Assembly: GCA_012845835.1 (NCBI GenBank)
Contig: JABAKD010000027.1
Coordinates: 3,303,465 to 3,367,464 of the forward strand
DNA: 64,000 nt
Source of the DNA: Undaria pinnatifida
Taxonomy: Eukaryota > Sar > Phaeophyceae > Laminariales > Alariaceae
Reading direction: 5' to 3'
The translations under genes were made by a program, and so were the position numbers. Each line of letters opens with the position of its first letter. Positions within the stretch are counted from its first letter, which is position 1. Below, piece after piece: positions 48,201 through 60,200 of the stretch. The notes under the pieces were generated by a model, which made no database searches, had not been told where the DNA came from, and was given only the letters and a program-made list of their open reading frames with translations.

Positions 48201-51200
48201 ACACCTAAGCTAACGGGCTCCGGATACTCGTGCAATTTCCCGGGGTTCGGGGGCAGGCCTCCTCTGGTGATCGAATCTGACAGGTACGATCTTGCCCTTT
48301 CACGGGCATTAGTTTAAGGACAAATACGACTCTGGAAAGGATATTTCTTGGTATCGCAATGTTGACGCTGTCGACGTATGCTACTGTAGCGGGTGCACAC
48401 CTTTGTTCTGAGATTTTCTCTTGAGGAGCTCCATGTCTCGACCAATACATGTTTTTGATTATATACGAAATTGCAACTCGATGAACAATCACGTGGCCTA
48501 TAGATGTATCATGATTAGCGTCGTAAAACACTATTGGCATTCCAAGCACATTGGATGGTTCCGATCTGCCCGTAGTTCCTGCGTTGACTATAAGATGACC
48601 ATGAGTTGACTACGAGTTGACTATTATTTCAGGAGCCTCGTCAGTCAGAAATCGTTTCGCCGCAAAGGTCTCCCCCTATCGTAGCACGGTTCTATTGCGG
48701 CAGAGTGGCGATCGGGACTTCTTCGTGAATGCCATTAAGAAGTTTCACGATTGGCGTTAGTGGCGATGTGAGAGCACAGTCACACTTCAAGTATTTAGGA
48801 AATGTTCGCTCTAGTCTGTTCCTCTCGTTCAACACCCCCCCCATCCCCGTTACGCACAACAATGTGCTGAAGTGGCGGATATTGGCCTGGTTCTGGCGCA
48901 AAATCTGACAGTTAATGGGTCGAGTATCTTTTGTATGTCGCCAAAAGCACACAGGGTGCCATAAAAAGGTATCTTACGTGGTTGTTCCATGGCATTTACG
49001 ACGTGTGGGCACAAACAACAGGTTGATGTTTCTTGCTGTAAATTCTGCTGTATGGTGTAGACTGTCTCTCGTTGTGGGGTTTTATCCTTGCCCTGTGTGT
49101 TCTTGTTGCTCTATTCATGTTTCATGCCATTGGATCTATGTTTTTCGTGCAGAATATCGCTCGTTGTGATGTTTTCTCCTTGCCCTGCTGTGTTCCTATT
49201 CTGCTTAGTTTCTTGCCATTGAGTCATTGAGTCTGTGTATATGGTGCAGAATATCGCTCGTCATGATATTTTGCGTGCCCTGTGTTCCGGCCGCTTGCAG
49301 AGCATGGGTGGAGTGGAGAACAGATGCAACAAACGAAGACTGGGGTTGGAAGTTCACGGCTGTGGCAGAGGTCAAAAAGGTCGGTTTTCCCAACAACAGC
49401 GGCATGTTAGCTGTTAGCCTGACACCAACAGTAGTGCCTTATGCCCGTGCAGTTTGCTATCTATTTTCCAACGTGCGCTCTTCCTGTCGCACAAACATTG
49501 CTCTGCGCTTCTGGATACCTCCTACCAGGGTCTAGATCACGATATTGATACTTGTATGGATGCCCTTATCTCTCCAACAAGCCCTACCATTTGTCTTATA
49601 CCTAGTATCGTAAATTTACATAATCTCTCGATTTGCTCTGTTGTACCCGTGGTACATCGTTCCTCTCTCGAAAAAACCTATATCATATCGTAAGCTTACA
49701 TAACCTCTTACTGTCTACTCTATTGTACCCGTGGCATATCGTGCGAAATTAAACACGCAAGTGTGGACAAGCTCCGATGAGCCTTCGCTCTCGACATCGG
49801 TTAACTCTGTACAACTGCACACGCGTTTTTTGTGGAGAAACTTTTTGGAATTGGTGTGGGATAAATCCTGCGGTAGTATGAGGGTTAAACGCAATCAGAG
49901 CCAACGCCAAATAGGAGTACCAGCCTCTCGTGTTGTACCGCCGACTATCACACCTTCTCATCAAACTTGTTTGTCACTTGCTTGTCTAATGGAACTTATT
50001 AGCGTTTCACAGCCAGCGATTGCCACGCGAGATGTGAACGCTTCAAACAAAGATCCCTCAGTGAGTTGCTTGCCGTGGTGTTCGGGTCGATTCGCCTGGT
50101 GCTGTTAAACGCAATCAGAACCAACGCCAAATAGGAGTACCAGCCTCTCGTGTTGTACCGCCGACTATCACACCTTCTCATCAAACTTGTTTGTCACTTG
50201 CTTGTCTAATGGAACTTATTAGCGTTTCACAGCCAGCGGTTGCCACGCGAGATGTGAACGCTTCAAACAAAGAACCCTCAGTGAGTTGCTTGCCGTGGTG
50301 TTCGGGTCGATTCGCCTGGTGCTGTGACGACCGGGTGTGTCCCCAGAACACCACCGGACCACTTTTTTGCAAACGCACGAATGTAACACAAAAGCGAACG
50401 ACATATCACGCAACTTGAAAAGGTGAGCTGACGCACTATTTATGGCACTTCACAAAAAACTACGAGTAATGCAAAACACACGCGGTTGATGTATCACTTA
50501 GCTTGTAAAGCTTGAGTATCGACAACTCAATCGGTCGAACTCACAGCTCACGCACTCGAAACTGTTACAGAAACGCAAAGCGAACCATCTGTACAACTCA
50601 CAACGGTGGCAGGTGGCAAGCGGAAGAGACGGAGGCGGCTATTGGCTGCTGGGGCTGGACCGTCAGCTTGCAGGAGTCGGAGCGGCTTTAGCGGGTTGTC
50701 TGGTAATCTCGAAGCCATGGGGAGGCCAAGCCGAGGATGATAACGCATTATGGTGGGTTCAGAATGCCATGCTCCACCTAACCCTTTCGCTACTGCACTC
50801 ACGTTTTTTGGGGGTAAGGTACTTCGACTTAAGTGTGGGTTCAACAATTGCAGTTCTAAAAGGGTTAAGACAGGTCCACGGGTGATGACCACTTTTGGAA
50901 AGAGAATTCGCTATTTTTCGTCTGCTTCGACTACCGAAAATAAATGAATGTTTCGAATTAGTATGGCTTAATTACTTTTGGGGCGTATACGCCTCCGATA
51001 GAATTTGTGTTTCTTCCCTGGAGCTTGAAATTGTGTGTTTCCTTCGTGGAGCTTCACCTCCGACCCCGGGGGATCCGAAAGGTCTTCGCCGTCCCGTGGA
51101 GCGTGGTTTTTCCTCGGCAACATGACGCACCCTCCCTGTGAGATTTGTATGTCATCGTATCCATGGCAAAAAAAAACATGAAGTATCTTTTTTTTGGGGG

Positions 51201-54200
51201 GGGACGAGATCCTGTTTGAAGTAAATAGATGAAACACAGTAGACTATTTAATTATTGAGTTTAGAGTTTATTGGGGGGGCAATGAAATCCACACGCATAG
51301 TTATCGTCCAAGCCCTTACTGTTGCGCGCGGGTTTTCGTCCAAATGGAGGTGCACGACGAGAGTCTTACGAGGAAAACCTGTAAATACTTGATGATTATT
51401 TAAACCGTGACCGTACGTGCGTCATTTCATCCAGATGGAGATGTACGACTACGTAAGCATTCGAATTATGAAACTTGAAACTATTGAACGCAACCCCGTC
51501 ACTTGCCGCCACCGCCGCTGCCTTTCCTGTCTCATAACGTTAGGATGGAAGACGATATTTTGGCTGGCGCGAAGGACGTATCCCATGAAGCCACCATCGC
51601 TGTCGCAGTAGCACCGTCACCGGTTAAGGGTCCCGCACCGTTCATGTCAACTTTAGGGTCGAGTTCAACGCCAGCTGAACCCGCAAGGGTGGAACACCTC
51701 CCCTCTGCAACGCCCGGAGATTCCGAAGCAGACGGGGGAAAGGCCGGGATGGGAGATGATGAAACGCGAGCAGCTGAAGCACAGTCGTCTTCTCCGGACC
51801 TTGCGTTGCTGCTGGAAATGGTGGATAGAGTGGAGGGGACCGGAGGCAGCGCGTGAGTACTGTGATACCAAGGATAGCGTAGCGAACATCAGTGGGTACG
51901 GAAACGAAACGTTCCGATGCCGACCAAAGGAAGTCTCGTAGAATTGCATTGCCGGTAGCGCCAGAATGACTAATGTTTTGGTTTGTTCAACTGGAACATG
52001 TTTTGGTTGGTTCGCTCACGACTGGATGCTGTAAAGCGTGGCTCGGAGATGTTCATTGACACCTATATGCGTAATCATACATATCCCACCCGGAAAACAC
52101 AACGTAGATATTTTACCGGGTAGATCATATCATGCAGGCATATATCTTCGCCGAAAGGCCTAGATCACGAAATGGTTTGATCTGTTCAATGTACGTGCGT
52201 CTGTACTGCACAGGCGGCACAAGGCTACAAGAGCACGACTTGGGCAAGACCCTGTCTATTTCTCGTATGTTTGCACTTGATAGACTTGTCACCTTTGTTG
52301 CTCAAACCAACTTTCTTTTGTTGTATGATACGTGTGTATAGACTGTGCAAGGCTATGAGGGCGAGGGTTGGGGAAGACCAAGGGACCATTGAGGCTGTCA
52401 ACCGCGCTGTTTATGCAACATGCGCAGCGCTGATTTGGCACCAGGGGCTGGGAGTGGAAGCGTTGGCCTTGGCAGAAGGCAGGGTGGCGGCTCCATCCAA
52501 GGTGATTGTCGTCCTGAGGGCTGGTTTTCGGGGCCGTTATTGTGACCAGTAAAATAGCAAATACGATGCCTATGGCCCAATGGCCATAAAACGGCACATG
52601 TCCTCCCGCCAAAGCATGCACACATGTTGTGCCGTTTGCACGGTATTATTTAGTACCGGCCGCTGGAACTTCTATTGTACGTGTCGCCGTTGCTCTAGGT
52701 TGGATGGATACACATCATACTTCGTTTAGCTTCTACCATGGTAGGTTTGTTTTCGTCATAATGGAATTGTTTTTGATTTGTGCGGTGCACAATTTAACAC
52801 CACGAGCCCTGTGGACTGTTGTGGCAACGCAATGTTTTCGGCAGGCGCTATCGAAGGCGTGGAGGTTCGGGCAACAGATGCGGCAGTACTTCGACTATGG
52901 AGACGTGCGTGACGCCGTCAACAGCCATATAGAGTTGCAGAGACAACAGGTGCGCCCGTTACTCGGTTGTCCACCTGTCGACCCAGGTTGACAACTACCA
53001 AGCTTTTATTTTAAATCACCAGACTATACATGTGCGGCCATTATGTATTTTCTAAAACTATTGATTTTGGTCCAGCTGTCGAGCCAGCTTGACAATAACC
53101 AAAGTTTGGTTCTTGTTTTTGCAAAAATAAATTACACATCCGCTGGCGTAGTAACGGTGACCGCCTTTAGGGACAACTCGCGCTGTCGCTACCACGGGGA
53201 ATGAAGGATACGCCAGCTAGCGCTGGATTTCGAATACAATTGAGTTAAATTGACAACACGGCGTGTATGGAAATATGCGTAGTAATGTGGTGAGCTTGAG
53301 CTTTATTTTCCCCATCCGCCGGAGGATAAAAAAAAGAAAGAAAAATACACTTTCGCTACTTGTGACGCTTCGACGGCGCGTACTACGGGGTTTACGACGT
53401 CGTGAAATATATGCGTGGGTTTCTTGTGTTGCAGCAGTTTCTGCAGCGTTTTAGGCAACACCAACGTGTTAGATTCTAAGCAGGCTGACATTGTATCGCG
53501 AGGCGTTTGCATCTCTTCAGGTGCCTGATGTTCGTGGTGGTTGTTGGGCGTTTCTATGTGGGTGGGTATTATATTTGTCTTGTCTTAACGTAAACGCGCT
53601 TACCTGGTGCTGCAAGAATGATCCTACTACAACCTCGGCTGTTTCCGTGGCTAAGGCTTCCATTGCATACTGCCGATGCTCGGTGCCTTGCGGTCGCATT
53701 AGTAGTAAGTTCTACCGCTGACACGCGTTGATTGTATTAAAGCTTGGTTCGTTTAATTTACGTGTCAGGCGGTTGCGCTAGACGCCTCCCGGGAAGCTCG
53801 AACTCTTTGTCGCTTGACGACTCGACCGCAACCAGCAAGGAATACCGCTTATACGCGCTAACTATATGGCGTTCGGTCTCATTTCACCTATGTCACGCGG
53901 TTGCTCCACTAATGGATGTCTCCTGGAAAAACTCGAAGTACTTGTGCTAACTGTATGAAGGTTGGTTGCACTCACATACGTGTGGTTGCACTGTACCTGC
54001 GCGTCAAGCGATATCACTAGACGCCTCCCAGAAATATTTCGAGCTCCTAGTCGCTTGAAGATTCGCCGGCCACCAGTAAAAGCTGCCGCTGATACGCGCT
54101 AACCGTATGAGGTTCGGTTTCAGTTCGCCTACGTGTGGCTTGACGATTCGATCACAAGCAATATAGGCTACCACTGATACGCGCAAACTGTATGGGGTCT

Positions 54201-57200
54201 AGTTTTATCTCACCAAAGGTCTCGCAGTTGTTCTACATGTCTTCTGGGAAAGCACGAACTCCTGGCGCTAACTGTATAAAGCGTGGTTGTACTTTCCCTA
54301 TGCATGTGTCAGTTGGTTGCTTTAAACGTCCGCTGGAAAATCTCGAACGCCTCGCGCCAACGATACGAAGGATTATTTTATTTTGCCTATACGCCAGGCG
54401 GTCGCTATGGATGCCTCCTGGAAAAGCTCAAACCCCTTGTCGCTCGAAGATTCGGCGTCAACCACGAGGCCGATCCTCGCGAGGGGGCCATCAGTCTATC
54501 AAGGGGCCGAGGATAAGGTCATTGCGGAGGTATGTCAACCGTTCGAGTCATATAACGGTAGGGGGATGGGGGGGGTGCACGTTTCATGCAGCCGTGATTA
54601 TGCGACCATAGACTCTCGCATCCCTACAATGCCGGGACAGAGCACGTCGGGATTTCACCGACCAGGTAGACATCACATGCATCAGGGGGGTGGTTGGGTA
54701 GGTGGGGGGTTAAGCTTTTGTTGCGTTCCTTAATCCTTCGATCATTGAACAAGCATGCCGTTCGAGACGGATCACCGTTCCTACTCCTAGTAGACACACC
54801 TCCAACATCTGGGTGCTAACTACTATTTTCCCATGTATTTCATTAAACTATTTTGTATTATATCTTATCCTCTTCTTGTTTCGCATGCTATGGTAGGGGA
54901 GGCACCTATTGCTTGCAGGTTCAACATGAGGAGCTTTTATACCTTCACCCCAAAAAAGATTTTGAGAAGCATTATACGATGCGCAACTCCTCTGGACATT
55001 CCGCATCAAAAATGGAGTTGCAGATTGCAGGGATGTTGGGCTGTCCCTTGGTTGAGGAGGAGCCCCATCAGTCATGTAGAAGTGGGCTCAAAAGTACTGT
55101 AAGGCACCGGCGAGGCAGTTGGTTGCATAGTATACCCGCCGCTGCCCTTAAAAGGTCACACCAGAAAGTACATTAATTCATTCGCAGCTGTCATCCATAC
55201 GCAAGAAAATACGCATAAGGTGTCGAAGTCCGCCCCACATGTGGTACTTAGTAGGATGCAGCTCACCCTTCATGCGACTCGCCGAACACCTCACGGCGCT
55301 TCACCGTTGGTGCACGCAATGTCTGCATGGTCGGTGAGTGGAAACCCGACGTGCTCCGTCCCGACCTTGCAGGGATTCGAGGGTCAATGTTCATACGACT
55401 ACGCCTATGCATGGAACGAGTACACCTCCCAATTGGTGTAGCATGTCTAGTTAGACGGGTTAGTATGAGGCATGTTGCTTGTCTGCAAAGGTGATTCCAG
55501 CGGTGTACCCGCTTTAAGACCACCGCTTGGCAGGCCGTTTTAGCTGGTCTTATCTCTACTACCGGTATGGTCTTGCCCTTTATTTCTGCAAATATAATCC
55601 CGTACTACTTACAACAACTTTTTATTCGTGACAAACCTATTTACCCGGTCTTACCTCCCGAAAGGTCTTTACCCGGTTGGTTTTAAAATGGGTACACCGC
55701 TGTCTTTGACTTAAAAACTCCGCACGTGTTAAGTCATGATTTCCCCTCTTGATAACCCTAACGTTTTTGTCGAGTACATAGCTCGCTCGCCCCTCCTTGC
55801 ATGCTGCGTAATGCCCACAGCACAGTTTGTTGGGTACATAGCTCATTCGCACCTCTTCCCGTGCTGCTCAATGCCCACACGGCAGGTAAGCGAGAGAATA
55901 GTCTCCCGCGCCCTCTTTCTTTTGAGGCTCCCATCCCAGGCAGGGCGCGTGTCAAGCCAGGAACAGTCTAAGCGGCGGTGGTCGATTCTTGCGAAGCTTG
56001 GCGGCGCGGGCTATATGACCAGGACAACAAGCCAGAGTTACTGTCTTGCCGAGGGTGGGTCGGATTCGACGAATGTATTTCATTATGCTGCTCACTAACT
56101 ATAGCGTACATCACGGGACATGTCTTGTACAAGGAGGCGAAGATAGTTCATGCACATCGCCGCTGCCAATATGCCCGTGACAAAGTTTTGAGTCGAATTT
56201 GCGGGCGCCGAATTTTTGGAAAAGTGGAAGCATATCGACGAGGCAACAGTGATGCGAAAGCTCAAGTCCTTTCTCGCGCTTTATACATCCACGCACATTT
56301 CGGTCTTTACGCTTACATCACAGCTGTTGTTGTTGTCGTTGTTGTTGTTGTTGCTGCTGCTGCTGCTGCTGTTGTTTTTAATATTGCTACTGTTATTATT
56401 ACATTCCCCTTCTGACATTATTTAGCGCTTGTTTCAGTCATACAATCAACAAACAAAGGAAATCCATAATCCTAATACTTAAGACAACGAAGATATTACG
56501 ATTCCGACCGAGCTATTATTAACAGTACACCTGGACAAACATCTTTTTGAAGTCGGCCATCTGTGCTATCAACAGGCGCCGAGTTGTTGGAGTGGAACCC
56601 TGTCGTCAACGAAGCAACAGCGATGCGAAAGCTCAAGTCCATTCTCGCCTTTCATACATGCACCCACAATTCGTTTTTACGTATACATAACAATGGTTGT
56701 AGCCCTGGACAAAGGCTTTTTACCATAAAATCGATCATGGTCACTTTCGACAGGCGCTGAGTTGTTGGAAAAATGGAAGCATGTCGTCGACGAGGCAACA
56801 GCGATGCGAAAGCTCAAGTCCATCCTCGTTTATCGACGTAAGGCTGCTGAGATGCGGGAGAGGGCAAAAGCAAACTGCGGTGAGCGCAACTGTCGTCATA
56901 GAACAAGTCGTTCAGCAACTGCTAGGCAGCTACCATGAATAATAGCAGTTCTGTCTTTGCGCGTGTTCTACCAATCTGCCAGCACCGTCGCGTGATGCAA
57001 CCAATTGATATTGCTACTCACACTATAAACCAAACAATACCGTGTTGCTGTCATGAAGCTCAGTTTTTTACGCACGTACAGAATGTAGCCAACACGCCTG
57101 ATTCTCAGTTACAGTAGGTTCCATAACACCAAGGACTTCAAAAGCGGTCAACTCAGTTTGTGACGTTTTGTGACGCCTGTACTCACACCCATGTGATGCC

Positions 57201-60200
57201 CAAACCGAGATTAGAGCGGCACGGGGATAAGAGCGGCAACACTGGCCTGTTCCGAAGCGCTCATAAATCGGGTACCCCACTGTGCAACAAACCACAATTA
57301 TTTTTTGGTTCGGTTTCCGATGTCTAATAACCCTTTCTTTTCTGGGGCTAGATGATGGTAGTGAATTCGTACCGTAATCAAAATAAGCCGATGTCTTGGG
57401 AGGTTTTGATGTTTCTTGCCTAATACAGTGTTTCGGCGCAGCTCTTGGCACGTGGAGTTGAAGCTACCAGGATGTGGTTCTTCCCCACTTGTCAGCGTGT
57501 AAGGTGTACGTACACCCCTGAAAACTGTATGAGCATGGCTATTATTTCGTATCCCGCCCACATCTCTGCGAAATGGTACGAGCATGGCTATTCTCTTATG
57601 TGTACACACCTCTGTTTTCCTCTGTACGTGTCTTTGCATCGGGGTTGTGTCTACTGCTGCTGTGTACCGTGAGTAAGAGCATAAATACAATTCGCCCAGC
57701 GCTCTGCCGAACCTGTGTGAGCATGGCCATTATCTATTGCCATTCACACCTCTGCTTTCCTCATAATTGTCGTTGAGTTTGGGTTGTGTCTGTTGCTGTG
57801 ATGCAATTCGTCCAATGCTCTGCTGAAACTGTATGAGCATGGCTGTTTTCTCATGCCGTCCTCTTCTCTCCTTTCTTCTGAATGTTGTTGGGTTTTGTCT
57901 TCTCCTACTGTTTGCAGTGTGTGAGCGCATAATGAGTTCGTCCTGTGCTCTATTGAACCTGTATGAGCATGGCTATTCTCTCAAGCCGTCCACGCATCTG
58001 TGGTCCTGCAGTTGTTACCATGGGGTTGTACCTTCTGTGTGCAGTAAGTGGACGTATGATGTAATTCGTGCAGTGCTCTGCTGAAACTATGTGCTCATGG
58101 TCATTCTCTCATGCCATTCGCACCTTTGTTTTGGTCTGTATCGATCGTTGCATTGGGGCTGTGTTTATTGCTGTGTGCAGTGAGTGAGCGCATAATGCGA
58201 TTCGTTCAGTGCTCTGCCGATGTGGGGGAGTTGGAGCGGGTGAGGCAGTGCCGGGACCAGCGGGCTTCGCTGCGGGCTGAAGGACTGCGGCTTATCCGAG
58301 TCCTGGTAACCGCGGCCGCATCGCCTCCGGCGAAGGTGATTGCTCATTCGTCTAATTTTTTGTCCTCCACGATCGATTTACAGTATGCGTTTTTCGGTCG
58401 ATGTTGTATGTAATGTCGCCACGGAGGCGTTTTTTTTTGTCCTCCGTCAGATGGGTAGAGATGAAGCTTGAGCTCGCCACACTTTTACGTATGTGCCGTC
58501 TGTCAATGTAACGATTGCCGTAACAACGATGCTACCGTTGCAACTGAAAATTGTTGGTAGCCGTGTACCCAAGGTTGAACTGGGTATCCGTTTTTCAGGT
58601 TATCCTCTTTACACGTCTGGGGGTGGAATGTTGTAAAGAAGCTGTCAGATGTACTATTTTACTGCTGTAGGAGAGCAACACCAGGGACGCTGCATCGCCG
58701 TCGATATCTGCATCACCGTCGCTACTAGGGCTTCCTACGCCTACCCAAGAAACCCTGAGAGTGATGCGTACAGTTTATGCGTGCCTGCCGCTTATTACGG
58801 TTACCCAACGTTCGGAATTATGTCGTCGAGCGCCTGCCCCGGCTGGGATAACTACAAAATATACTGTTTAGTTGTGTCTAATGAACACAACCTCGGTAAA
58901 CCGCCTACTCGGATACCTGTTGCAGTTTTTTTGCATGCGCCCAGCGACCTTCGTACTACCGCTATAGCAACGCAAGGTTTACAGTAGTTGTTGCTCGGTG
59001 CCATCCCACGACGTGGCGTGACATATGCACGTATACTTACCGACTTTCGGTCCCCGAAGCATTTGTCTTTGCGGAAGATTTCGCTGCATGTTGGCCGAAG
59101 TTTCATTTTAGGTAATGTAAGTTTGGGTGGGTTGAGGTAGCATGGCTCCAGGCTGGTGGTCAGAAAAGAGAGAAGTTCGGGTGGGACCACCGGCGGGAGC
59201 AGGAGGCCTCATCCAATCCAATACTTGAATGAAATGATCGGTAACAGAGTTAAAGAATACCGCAGTAATATCGTCAACCAACTTCAGGTTCCCACGGTTG
59301 GCACAAAAGTTGGAACCATATGTTTGCTACCAATTACTAGGACTGTCTAGAAAGCGAGCTCACTCGTGTTAGGGTCCCCGAAATCCTCGACGAGATACCA
59401 GCGTGGAGCGGAAAAAGTTAAGACCATCCCACCTACCCTACACTGGGTATTCTTTCAACAGTTGTGATCATTTCCCTTAGGAAATACTGCTGCGCTGAGG
59501 GCACTTCGACCGAAGGCACCCTCAGCGTGGGTGGTGCATCCACAGGTGAAGACCTTCTGCGGGAGCAGGAGGCCTCATCCAATCCAATACTTGAATGAAA
59601 TGATCGGTAACAGATTTAAAGAATACCGCAGTACACTTACCGACTTTCGGTCCCGGAAGCATTTGTCTACCAATGCGACATTGTTTCGAACGTACCGGAT
59701 GCAGAATTATTATTCTGGCCAAAATGTGTTAGCCCTATCGTAGCACACGTCGACAATTTGAACAACTACATGTTGCGCTGCGGCGCATTGGTGGGTAAAT
59801 TCCTTCACTCAACCGGTAAGAGTGGAATTTTTGTTTCGCGAACGCCTTTATGCGATGTCGTAGGGTGTTGCATAGTTCCTTTTCACCAACGCATGTGATG
59901 TCGTGGGGTGCTGTATCGTTCCTTTTCCATGGTGGATATAAAAAACGAATTATACCTGCCTGTGCTCGAATGCATGCGGTGTTGTCGGGGGTTGTCTTGT
60001 TCCTGTTCAGGCGTGGCTGCTGTCTTCGCACTCCCAGTCCATCCGTCTCACCAAGAAAGGTGACAGACCGGGAGCCCACGTCCACTACCTCAGCTGCGTG
60101 GAAGGGTGCGAGCCACGCGCGCACCTGGCGCTTGCTCGCCAATTCGCGCTTTTGGTCAAGTCCAGCCTTGAGGTTCTCAAGGTGAGCTTTGGTTTACCAT

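Noticed and set aside
48692-48952. 86-codon minus-strand frame
   Set aside because: It is antisense in an intron of the CUB-like region with no motif recognised; kept as noise.
50548-50892. 114-codon minus-strand frame as an antisense gene or missing exon
   Set aside because: It overlaps a dispersed-repeat copy and has neither splice borders nor a motif.
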